A DNA stretch of 64,000 nucleotides from assembly GCA_964372125.1 (NCBI GenBank), contig CAYJPL010000009.1:7987-71986 (forward strand), given 5' to 3'. Below are positions 55,240 through 63,593 of the stretch, one piece after another (positions within the stretch are counted from its first letter, which is position 1; the number at the start of each line of letters is the position of its first letter). Origin of the DNA: Tannockella sp964372125 (GTDB lineage Bacteria; Bacillota_I; Bacilli_A; Erysipelotrichales; Coprobacillaceae). Both the position numbers and the translations under genes were made by a program. The notes under the pieces were generated by a model. That model made no database searches. It saw only the letters and a list, made by a program, of their open reading frames with translations, and was not told where the DNA came from.

Positions 55240-56055
55240 TTATTTGTAGATAATTCGGATTAACTGATCATATGCTTTGTCACCAAATAGTGCATGCATA
55301 TAGACTAGTGGTTTAGCACCGTATCCTAGTAAATAACGAGTTTTTGGTTTTTTAGTTTCTATTGCTTTTAGAATCGTTGAAGCAATTACTGATGGTTTTG
55401 TAAGGAGTCGACTATTGTATTTTCTCTTCATACTTTGTGAGATAATATCACATTGTTTTTGGTACGGTGTATCATAGCCAATTTCATGTAAATTATTTGC
55501 AGCAATTGTACTCCAATTTGATTTAATAGCACCAGGCTCAACTAATATTACATCAATATTAAAGTCTTTTAATTCAAGACGTAAACAATGGCTAAACCCT
55601 TCAAGGGCATACTTGCTAGCATGATATATTGCCCCCATTGGAGTCCATAGACGTCCACCCATAGATGATATATTTACTATTTTACCATAACGGTTTTTAC
55701 GCATGTGGGGAAGTAGTTTTTTTGTAAGAGAAACTAAACCAAAGAAGTTAACTTCAAATTGATTTCTTATCTTTTCCATATCTGTATATTCAACTGGACC
55801 AAAAAGACCATAACCAGCATTATTTACTAATATATCAATATGTGAATGACCTTTTAAAATAAAATCAACAATCTCATTGATTGAATTTTCATCTGTTAAA
55901 TCCAAATAATGTAAAATAATACCTAGTTCTTTCAAATCATTTAAATCATCGATGTTTCTTGCACCACCATATACAATGTAGCCTGCTTTTTTTAGAGTGA
56001 CAGCAGTTTCTTTACCAATACCTGATGAAACTCCAGTAACAAATGCAACTTTCAT
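55240..56055 (-). CDS. Short-chain dehydrogenase/reductase
   Basis: A 271-residue classical SDR. Cofactor motif TGVSSGIGKE near the N-terminus, LVNNAGYGLFG, catalytic serine in VNISSMGG and YHASK with catalytic Tyr/Lys; the C-terminal PGAIKSNW segment is typical. The arginine in GGARN suggests NADP preference, which is inferred. Substrate unknown: relatives act on keto groups of lipids, steroids or sugars. Single gene, with CCTCC-complementary ribosome site AGGAGG. Confidence 0.88.
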   Translation of the reverse strand: MKVAFVTGVSSGIGKETAVTLKKAGYIVYGGARNIDDLNDLKELGIILHYLDLTDENSINEIVDFILKGHSHIDILVNNAGYGLFGPVEYTDMEKIRNQFEVNFFGLVSLTKKLLPHMRKNRYGKIVNISSMGGRLWTPMGAIYHASKYALEGFSHCLRLELKDFNIDVILVEPGAIKSNWSTIAANNLHEIGYDTPYQKQCDIISQSMKRKYNSRLLTKPSVIASTILKAIETKKPKTRYLLGYGAKPLVYMHALFGDKAYDQLIRIIYK

Positions 56056-56159
56056 AACATACCTCCTTAGTATAAAATAATTATAACATCAATAAAATTG
56101 ATAGTTCAAATTAGATGTCTATATAATTTATAATGTGTTAAAATATACCTGGAGGTACG

Positions 56160-57245
56160 ATGATGATAGTTGAAATAATAAATGTAGGAACAGAACTACT
56201 TTTAGGTGAAATTGTAAATACAAATGCAACCATTATTCAAAAGTTTTGTAAAGATATGGGATTTGATGTATTTTACCAAACTGTAGTTGGTGATAATAGT
56301 GATCGTTTAAAAGAATGTTTAGATATTGCTTTTAAGCGCGGGGCAAACTGTATTATAACAACTGGTGGAATAGGCCCAACACAAGATGATGTTACAAAAT
56401 CAGTATGTGCAAATTTTTTAGGTATTGAAATGGAAATGAATAAGGAAGAGTTACAAAAAGTAATTGATAAGGTGAGTTTTTTAAATAATAACTTACCAGT
56501 TGCAAATAGTAATTATCAACAAGGGTATTATCCTATTGGATCTACTATCTTAGAAAATCCAATTGGTACTGCTAATGGTTGTGTAATGACAAAAGATAAT
56601 AAAATGATTGTTAATTTACCAGGGCCACCAAAAGAATTACAATTTATGTTGAATGATTCAGTTCATAAGTTCTTTACACCATTTCAAAAAGAAGTATTAT
56701 TTAGTCAAGATATAACTACTTTTGGAATTGGTGAAAGTAATCTTGCAACAATACTAGAAGAAGTTATAGAAAAACAAACAGATGTATCAATTGCATTATA
56801 TGCAGGTGAAGAATTTGTTAGAGTTCGACTTGCAAGTAAAGCATTTAACATTGATGATGCAAATATAAAAATACTTCCTGTAAAAAAAGTGATAGAAGAT
56901 ATTATAGGTGAGTATATATATGATCTAGATAAGATTAAGGATTATTTAAATCATAATATGCTACCATATTCAATAGTATATGATAGTGACTATCGTCTAC
57001 CAATTAGTAATGATACATTGCCACATGATAGTGATATAGAAGTAAAATTATATATTCATGTGACATGTCATAAAAAAGAATTAGGAGATGTTATTGAGAT
57101 TCATTTTAAGGATGATAAGCATGTTAAAGAAGTATGTATTCCAATGTTATTTGACTCTAATTTATCATCTAAGAAACTTGAAGCTAAGTTTTTGTTTTAT
57201 TTATATGTTTTTTTAACAGAAAATGATAAAAATAATAAAGATTAA
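56160..57245 (+). CDS. cinA: CinA-like protein with degenerate C-terminal domain
   Basis: A 361-residue protein. The N-terminal COG1058/MoCF-like domain (EIINVGTELLLGEIVNTN, TTGGIGPTQDDVTKSV, NLPGPPKELQFM) and the middle KH-like domain are clear. The C-terminal nicotinamide-nucleotide amidase (PncC) domain is not: its usual AESCTGG motif is absent, and an AT-rich, acidic tail of about 110 residues takes its place. Full-length CinA is about 415 residues. Only the pyrophosphatase side is therefore likely active. Ribosome site GGAGG; two adjacent ATG codons. Confidence 0.82.
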   Translation: MMIVEIINVGTELLLGEIVNTNATIIQKFCKDMGFDVFYQTVVGDNSDRLKECLDIAFKRGANCIITTGGIGPTQDDVTKSVCANFLGIEMEMNKEELQKVIDKVSFLNNNLPVANSNYQQGYYPIGSTILENPIGTANGCVMTKDNKMIVNLPGPPKELQFMLNDSVHKFFTPFQKEVLFSQDITTFGIGESNLATILEEVIEKQTDVSIALYAGEEFVRVRLASKAFNIDDANIKILPVKKVIEDIIGEYIYDLDKIKDYLNHNMLPYSIVYDSDYRLPISNDTLPHDSDIEVKLYIHVTCHKKELGDVIEIHFKDDKHVKEVCIPMLFDSNLSSKKLEAKFLFYLYVFLTENDKNNKD

Positions 57246-57246
57246 T

Positions 57247-57275
57247 TTTACTTATAGACAATTGTATAATATAAT
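57247..57275 (+). promoter_or_regulatory. Promoter of purA
   Basis: TTTACT (57247-57252), 17-base spacer, TATAAT (57270-57275). Confidence 0.65.
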
Positions 57276-57317
57276 GGGTAATGTATTTAAATAAAAAAAT
57301 GTATTGGAGGAATGAAG

Positions 57318-58586
57318 ATGCCAGGTGTCGTAGTAGTAGGTAGCCAATGGGGTGACGAAGGTAAAGGAAAAATAACTGATTATTTATCAGCTAAAGCTGA
57401 TGTGGTAGTTCGTTATCAAGGTGGAAATAATGCAGGTCATACAATTGAATTTAATAATCAAAAGTATGCATTACGTTTAATACCATCAGGGATATTTAGT
57501 GGTAATCCAGTTGTTTTAGGAAATGGTATGGTTATTAATCCTAAAGCATTATTAGAAGAAATTGAATATTTAAATGAGGCAAATATTGATACATCAAATA
57601 TTTTAGTAAGTGATCGTGCTCATGTGATTTTACCATATCATTTAGAGATTGATGCACTTCAAGAAGAATTACGTGGTGATAAAAATATTGGTACTACAAA
57701 AAAAGGTATAGGTCCTACATACGTAGATAAATATGCTCGTATTGGTATCCGTATGGGTGAATTTATTAATGAAGAGTTATTTAAAGAACGTATTAGTGAA
57801 GTATTAGAAATTAAAAAAAGAGAATATCCACAACTGTCATTTACAGCAGAGGAGATATTTGAAGAATATAAAGAATACGCTCGTATCATCAAACCTATGG
57901 TTTGTGATACTGCATTAGTATTAGATAAAGCATTTGAAGAAAATAAAAACATCTTATTTGAAGGTGCTCAAGGAACAATGCTTGATATTGATTATGGAAC
58001 ATATCCATATGTAACAAGTAGTCATCCTGGAGCAAACGGAGTTTGTGAAGGTGCTGGTGTAGGTCCAGTTATGATTGACGATTCAGTTGGTATTGTAAAA
58101 GCATATACTACACGTGTAGGTTCTGGTGCTTTCCCAACAGAAATTGAAGGTCCAACTGCTGATTTAATTCGTGAAGTAGGTAGAGAATATGGAACTGTTA
58201 CAAAACGTCCAAGAAGAATTGGATGGTTTGATGCTGTTGTTGTAAATCAATCACGTAGAATGTCAGGTTTAACAGGAATGAGTTTAATGTTACTTGATGT
58301 TTTAACGGGTGTAGAAGAGTTACAAATCTGTACAGCATATACACTTGATGGAAAAACAATTCATGCACTACCATCAACTATTCAAGAATTAGACAGAGTT
58401 CAACCAGTATTAGAAAAAATGCCAGGATGGACTGAAGACATTACTAAAGTAACTTCTTTTGAAGAACTACCAGTTAATTGTCAAAACTATTTAAGACGCA
58501 TTGAAGAATTAGTGAAATGTCCAATCGTTATCTTTAGCGTTGGTCCAGATAGAACACAAACAATCGTATTAAAAGAAATGTTTTAA
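57318..58586 (+). CDS. purA: Adenylosuccinate synthetase
   Basis: A 422-residue GTP-dependent enzyme joining IMP and aspartate, first step from IMP to AMP. The phosphate loop GSQWGDEGKGKITD with catalytic Asp lies at the N-terminus; GNNAGHT, GTTKKGIGPTY and TKRPRRIGWFD are intact. Start at ATG 57318 with GGAGG 7 bases upstream; the ATG six bases earlier is too close. It works with PurB encoded in the purine operon 12 kb upstream. Confidence 0.97.
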   Translation: MPGVVVVGSQWGDEGKGKITDYLSAKADVVVRYQGGNNAGHTIEFNNQKYALRLIPSGIFSGNPVVLGNGMVINPKALLEEIEYLNEANIDTSNILVSDRAHVILPYHLEIDALQEELRGDKNIGTTKKGIGPTYVDKYARIGIRMGEFINEELFKERISEVLEIKKREYPQLSFTAEEIFEEYKEYARIIKPMVCDTALVLDKAFEENKNILFEGAQGTMLDIDYGTYPYVTSSHPGANGVCEGAGVGPVMIDDSVGIVKAYTTRVGSGAFPTEIEGPTADLIREVGREYGTVTKRPRRIGWFDAVVVNQSRRMSGLTGMSLMLLDVLTGVEELQICTAYTLDGKTIHALPSTIQELDRVQPVLEKMPGWTEDITKVTSFEELPVNCQNYLRRIEELVKCPIVIFSVGPDRTQTIVLKEMF

Positions 58587-58589
58587 TAA

Positions 58590-58626
58590 GAAAAACAGAT
58601 AGAACACAAAAGTTTTATCTGTTTTC
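58590..58626 (+). terminator. Hairpin between purA and guaA
   Basis: GAAAAACAGATA / TATCTGTTTTC with a 14-base loop and short T content. Probably a partial terminator; guaA starts 24 bases later with no clear promoter of its own. Confidence 0.5.
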
Positions 58627-58649
58627 TACATATAATAAGGAGAAACCAA

Positions 58650-60194
58650 ATGAAAAAAGAATTAGTTATTGTTATTGACTTTGGTGGTCAATACAACCAA
58701 TTAGTAGCTCGTAGAGTACGTGAATGTAACGTATATTGTGAAATCTATTCATATAGAGTATCAATTGAAAAAATAAAAGAATTAAACCCTAAAGGAATCA
58801 TCTTAACAGGTGGACCAAACAGTTGTTATGAAGAAGAAGCACCAACATATTCAAAAGAACTATTTGAACTAGGAATCCCAGTGTTAGGTCTTTGTTATGG
58901 GGCACAGCTAATGAACCATGTATTAGGTGGAACAGTAGAACGTGCTGATAAAAGAGAATATGGAAAAACAGAAGTATTTATCAATAAACAATCACCATTA
59001 TTCCATAACGTAGCAGAATCAACAATTTGTTGGATGTCTCATTTTGATTATATTTCTAACGTAGCACCAGGATTTAAAATCACTGCTCATACAGTAGATT
59101 GTCCAGCTGCTGCTTGTGAAGATGTAGATAATGATTTATATGCTATTCAATTCCATCCAGAAGTATTACATACAGTAGAAGGTAAAAAAATGTTACAAAA
59201 CTTTGTAACTGATGTATGTGGATGTATTGGAGATTGGCGTATGGATTCATTTGTAGATGAACAAATTCGTCAAATCAAAGAAACAGTAGGAGATGGTAAA
59301 GTATTATGTGCTCTTTCTGGTGGAGTAGATTCATCAGTAGCTGCAGTATTACTATCAAAAGCAATTGGTAACCAACTTACATGTGTATTTGTAGATCATG
59401 GGTTATTACGTAAAGACGAAGGTGATGAAGTAGAAGCAATCTTTGGACCAGAAGGTCAATATGACTTAAACTTCATTCGTGTAAACGTACAAGAACGTTA
59501 CTATGAAAAACTAAAAGGTATAACAGAACCAGAAGAAAAACGTAAAATCATTGGTGAAGAATTCATTCGTGTATTTGAAGAAGAAGCTAAAAAGATTGGT
59601 AAAGTTGACTTCTTAGTACAAGGAACAATTTATCCTGACGTTGTAGAAAGTGGTTTAGGTGGAGAATCTGCAGTAATCAAATCACATCATAATGTTGGTG
59701 GATTACCTGACCATGTAGACTTTAAAGAAATCATTGAACCATTACGTGATCTTTTCAAAGACGAAGTACGTAAAGTAGGATTAGAATTAGATATCCCAGA
59801 ACATTTAGTATTTAGACAACCATTCCCAGGACCAGGACTTGGAATTCGTATCATCGGTGAAGTAACAGCAGAGAAAGTAAAAATGGTACAAGAAGCTGAC
59901 TTTATCTACCGTGATGAAATCGCTAAAGCAGGATTAGACAGAGGAATTGGACAATACTTTGCAGCTCTTACAAACATGCGTTCAGTAGGAGTAATGGGTG
60001 ATGAAAGAACTTATGACTATGCAGTAGCACTTCGTGCAGTAAATACAATTGACTTCATGACTGCTGAATCAGCAGAAATACCATTTGAAGTACTAAACAA
60101 AGTTATGTCTAGAATCATCAACGAAGTTCGTGGAGTTAACCGTGTTATGTATGACCTAACAAGTAAACCACCAGGAACTATTGAATTCGAATAG
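58650..60194 (+). CDS. guaA: GMP synthase (glutamine-hydrolysing)
   Basis: A 514-residue two-domain enzyme converting XMP to GMP. The class I glutaminase has Cys82 in GLCYGAQLM and FHPEV later; the synthetase has the PP-loop ALSGGVDSSVAAVL and FRQPFPGPGLGIRI, and ends with the conserved TSKPPGTIEFE. The ribosome site is AAGGAG. The 3' end of guaA is a known insertion target for genomic islands, and accessory DNA does begin right behind it here. The gene itself is intact. Confidence 0.98.
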   Translation: MKKELVIVIDFGGQYNQLVARRVRECNVYCEIYSYRVSIEKIKELNPKGIILTGGPNSCYEEEAPTYSKELFELGIPVLGLCYGAQLMNHVLGGTVERADKREYGKTEVFINKQSPLFHNVAESTICWMSHFDYISNVAPGFKITAHTVDCPAAACEDVDNDLYAIQFHPEVLHTVEGKKMLQNFVTDVCGCIGDWRMDSFVDEQIRQIKETVGDGKVLCALSGGVDSSVAAVLLSKAIGNQLTCVFVDHGLLRKDEGDEVEAIFGPEGQYDLNFIRVNVQERYYEKLKGITEPEEKRKIIGEEFIRVFEEEAKKIGKVDFLVQGTIYPDVVESGLGGESAVIKSHHNVGGLPDHVDFKEIIEPLRDLFKDEVRKVGLELDIPEHLVFRQPFPGPGLGIRIIGEVTAEKVKMVQEADFIYRDEIAKAGLDRGIGQYFAALTNMRSVGVMGDERTYDYAVALRAVNTIDFMTAESAEIPFEVLNKVMSRIINEVRGVNRVMYDLTSKPPGTIEFE

Positions 60195-60204
60195 TATTAA
60201 AAAT

Positions 60205-60240
60205 AAACAACGATATCCTATATGGAAATCGTTGTTTTCT
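60205..60240 (+). terminator. Terminator after guaA
   Basis: AAACAACGAT / ATCGTTGTTT with a 13-base loop and T4 tail. Beyond it, 60241-60396 is AT-rich without recognisable features. Confidence 0.75.
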
Positions 60241-60410
60241 ATATTCAAATGTATACATTTGTGTAGTTTTAAGTAATTATAATTTACTGTCGATATGGAC
60301 AGTTAAGTTGTTTTGTATTCTAGAATCAACAATCATAGAGCGTATTATAATTACGAATTTCAATTTATTTTGTTTAAAATGGTGTATGATATACTTAAGG
60401 GGGATTTAAA

Positions 60411-62307
60411 ATGAGATATGAGCAATTAAATGAATACATTGAACATTATCTAATTAATGACAAAACACAAAGTGCGATTATGTTAAACGGTGCATGGGGT
60501 TCTGGGAAAAGCCACTATTTAAAAAATAACTTAATTCCTTATCTTAAATCAAAAGGTCGTGAGTGTGTTGTCGTATCTTTATATGGAATAACAGATTTAA
60601 AAGATATTAGTAGAGCAATATACATAGAACTTAGAACAATTAAATTATTTAAGAGTAATGAAACTATAGAAAGTGCGAAAACTATTGGTAAAACGATTAT
60701 TAAAACTGTTTCACAAATTGTTCCATTTCCAAATATAATCACAGAAGTTAATGAAGCGGATATGCAAAAACTTTATACATCTGTAGACTTAACAGGAAAA
60801 CTAGTTATATTTGAAGATATTGAACGCAGCAATATAGACATTAATGAATTTTTAGGATATGTAAACAACTTTGTAGAGCAAGATGGAGTAAAAATTTTAC
60901 TTGTGAGTAATGAAGATGAATTTTTTCGTAATGAAATTTCGAAAGATTATGGTGAAAATGAAGGAAATAAGCAAAGTGAAATAATCACATATAGTGAAAA
61001 AGCTAAAAAATACCTTACATCTAAAGAAAAATGTGTAAGTGATACAATTCGATTTTATCCTGATTTTAGCAATGCACCTAGCAAAATAGTAAAAACATTT
61101 GAAAATGGACTACTTGAAAAAATTTTTAATATATTAGAAACGCATGATATTGAAATGTTTTTTACTGTCAGAGGAACAAAAAACCTAAGAGCATTTAAAT
61201 TTGCCTGTCAAAAAACTTCTGATATATTCGACAAAATAACATAAGAAGTAGCTGATGAAAATTTCCTTACATGTATATTAGTGAGCAACATCATGTTTTC
61301 ATTAAGCATTAATGGATCAAATGTTTCTAAGTGGGAAAAAGGAACGGTTCTATCTACTGAATATAGTATAAATAATTATCCATTATTTAAGTTTGCATAT
61401 GACTATATCGTATATCAAGAAGCATTTGATATAGATGTAATTAAGAACGCAAAAAAAGATTATGAGGAGTACAAGCTATACCAATCTAATGAATGGCAAA
61501 ATGACAGTGATTTAAAGGCTTTATTTTCATATTATACTGATACTGAAGATAACATAAGAAAAGTCATAAAAAATATTGAAAGGCGTTTAGGTGATCGTAA
61601 TGATATTTCTATACTTGTATATGGTAGACTTGCATCATATCTAATTAGCGCTAGTAATTGTATTGGAGTTAACATAGACGTGTGCAAAAGTTTGCTCATA
61701 GACAATTTAAGCGGGAGGAAAGATAAAGTTAAACTGGAGTACTTATTGAGTGAAGGTATTGTGCAAAATGATGAAACTGCAGAAAGTGAATATCAAATAC
61801 TAAAAAAAGAGATGAATGCAGTATTGACTTTATCGAAAAAAAATGTTTTTAAAACATATACAGTTGAAGAATTAGAATTTTTTGCAATGAGGCTAATAAA
61901 ATAAACAGTGACATAGATTTTAGTAATGGTTTTTTTAATATTGTCGCTCATAATAAATTAATTACTACAATTCCGAAGTCTTCTTCTAAATTAATTGGGA
62001 ATTTAAGAAAAATCATTCTAAGTTTGCCATATAAAATATATGATAAAGATCTGCTGAGAGAAGAACTTAAATCAATAAATGCATTTATTCCACTAGTAGA
62101 AAATATAGCAAAAACTTAATCTGACAATTATCAAAGACTAGATAAAATACAATTAATGCAAATAGAGTATTTGATTAGAAACATTAAAGATTTTGCATCG
62201 CATCTTCAATCTCAAATAAGTTAGGATACATGATGCTTTATTCGAATAATGCCACTGACATATTTATTGAAAATATGCTTGAGAGTGCTAAGAGCATAGG
62301 CGAATAG
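60411..62307 (+). pseudogene. KAP-type P-loop NTPase, broken
   Basis: One ancestral gene of about 630 codons in four pieces. Intact part 60411-61241 (277 residues) has Walker A GAWGSGKSHYL and Walker B KLVIFEDIERS, as in KAP-family NTPases, several of which take part in phage defence. A TAA at 61242-61244 interrupts it; the same frame continues to 61904. The frame then shifts near 61900 (INSDIDFSNGFFNIVAHNK), is cut by TAA at 62117-62119, and shifts again near 62220 to end MLESAKSIGE at 62307. The start ATG follows AAGGGGG. Four lesions indicate decay rather than sequencing error, although draft errors cannot be excluded. Confidence 0.8.
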
Positions 62308-62379
62308 ACGAAAACGCTGATAGATAAAGGGGTTTGCTTGTTATAAGTTCTTATAATTTTTTAGGATTTCTTATAGAAA

Positions 62380-62423
62380 TGGTATCAAATTGGTATCAAA
62401 CGAAGAATAAAATTGGTATCAAA
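62380..62423 (+). repeat. Three copies of TGGTATCAAA
   Basis: Direct repeats at 62380-62389, 62391-62400 and 62414-62423. They lie in the 314-base gap between the broken NTPase and the TnpV-like gene. Short repeated decamers of this kind next to an island boundary resemble arm-type binding sites of a tyrosine integrase; no integrase gene is visible. Confidence 0.6.
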
Positions 62424-62450
62424 GTTAATTTAAGATGGAGTAAACAGCAC

Positions 62451-62491
62451 AAGCCTATCACTGACATAAAAGTTGGTGATAGGCTTTTTTA
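62451..62491 (+). terminator. Terminator in the island
   Basis: Perfect 11-bp stem AAGCCTATCAC / GTGATAGGCTT with a 14-base loop and a T tail. No intact gene lies directly upstream, so it may be left over from a lost gene. Confidence 0.8.
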
Positions 62492-62621
62492 TAAATTTTG
62501 AAGTTGTGCGCATAGGACGCAAAAGATGAAATAATATGATAAAACTTTGTCTGGTATGCGGCTGGACGCAAGCCTTTCTAATAGTTTACAATTATAATAT
62601 AAAATATTAGGAGGTTTTATT

Positions 62622-62975
62622 ATGGCGCTGATAGAATTAGAATATGAAGAACGAGCAGACGGTCGGCTGTACCCAATTATTGATATATGCGAAGATAGAT
62701 TTAAAAAATTAGAAAAATACGGAAAATCAAGGCTTGAATATCTACATAGTGAGAAGTTTAATATGTATAGAGAAATGCTATTAACAGGAAAACTTGCAGA
62801 GCATTGTGAAAATATCAAAGTTAGAGATGATGAAATGTATGAGAGCTTGTTTCAAAAATATCTCAAAGACAACCCACCGCCAAAGGGTGAGGATTTCTTT
62901 GCGAGAACAGTAGTATTTGAACAGGCTGATAAGTGGGCAGATGAGATTGCAATGACACAGCTTGTATGTGTTTGA
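62622..62975 (+). CDS. TnpV-like transposon-encoded protein
   Basis: A 117-residue protein resembling the TnpV family of Tn4451-type mobilisable transposons: a short N-terminal part, the motif LEKYGKSRLEYLHSEK followed by YREMLLTGKL, and an acidic helical tail ending in TQLVCV. Its role in the transposons is not known. The ribosome site TAGGAGG is strong. It marks the downstream stretch as mobile DNA, probably a different element from the guaA-adjacent remnant. Confidence 0.75.
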   Translation: MALIELEYEERADGRLYPIIDICEDRFKKLEKYGKSRLEYLHSEKFNMYREMLLTGKLAEHCENIKVRDDEMYESLFQKYLKDNPPPKGEDFFARTVVFEQADKWADEIAMTQLVCV

Positions 62976-62992
62976 TGAATGGAGGACATAAG

Positions 62993-63193
62993 ATGATTGG
63001 TAATTCTAAATATTGCAAGGGTCAAACGGTGAGATTTTTGTTTAATGGAACGGATGAGGTTGTAGGTGAAATTTATATAGTTGATGCTTATGGCACATTC
63101 GGTCAGAGCGAGGAAGTTTCTTATGATATAAAGTGTGAGGAAAACAATACGCTTTATAAGCATGTTAGGGAGTCAGATGTGTTTCCTGTTTAG
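62993..63193 (+). CDS. Small protein of unknown function
   Basis: A 66-residue protein, not recognised. The sequence (QTVRFLFNGTDEVVGEIYIVDAYGTF, in part) suggests a small beta-barrel, like SH3-type domains. Start at ATG 62993 behind GGAGGACATAAG; the longer open frame overlaps the TnpV-like gene. It lies 17 bases after that gene, so is likely in the same transcript, and ends at a terminator. Confidence 0.6.
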   Translation: MIGNSKYCKGQTVRFLFNGTDEVVGEIYIVDAYGTFGQSEEVSYDIKCEENNTLYKHVRESDVFPV

Positions 63194-63213
63194 AAGCAAA
63201 TAATATGATATTT

Positions 63214-63248
63214 AAACGATAGTGCATGATTGTGGTATCGTTTTTTAT
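63214..63248 (+). terminator. Terminator after the small protein
   Basis: Stem AAACGATA / TATCGTTT with a 14-base loop and a T tail. Confidence 0.75.
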
Positions 63249-63362
63249 TATATCAAAAAGTATAAGAAAGTATATCATAAATATTGATTTTTGAGTAAAT
63301 TACATATATAATATAAGATGTATTATTTTATCTAATTGTTAGAAAGATAAAGGAGAGAAACA

Positions 63363-63593
63363 ATGTTTAACTACAACAAATTATGGAAAATGTTGATTGA
63401 TAAAAATATGAATAAAGTTATGCTTAGAGATGCAATAAAAATAACACCCAATACGTTAGCAAAGTTAAGCAAAAACGAGCCTGTAAGTATGGATGTCATA
63501 GGTCGTATTTGCAAAGAACTTGATTGCAATGTTGGAGATATTGTAGATTTTATAAATGAAGATGTAATCGGAGGAAAAGAAATTGACAGATAA
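63363..63593 (+). CDS. XRE-family helix-turn-helix regulator
   Basis: A 76-residue DNA-binding protein of the short Cro/CI type (YozG-like). The helix-turn-helix covers about residues 18-60 (MLRDAIKITPNTLAKLSKNEPVSM in part, then IGRICKELDCNVGDIVDF). Ribosome site AAGGAGAG. Its end overlaps the start of the hsdM-like frame by 11 bases. Such regulators often stand before type I restriction-modification operons and probably control their expression. Confidence 0.85.
   Translation: MFNYNKLWKMLIDKNMNKVMLRDAIKITPNTLAKLSKNEPVSMDVIGRICKELDCNVGDIVDFINEDVIGGKEIDR

Noticed and set aside
61281..61904. Separate 207-residue gene downstream of the KAP NTPase
   Set aside because: Same frame as the NTPase and joined through a single TAA; the start would be a GTG without ribosome site. 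Better read as the continuation of a broken gene.
62500..62621. Coding remnant between the island terminator and the TnpV-like gene
   Set aside because: All frames are short and interrupted; no recognisable protein segment.
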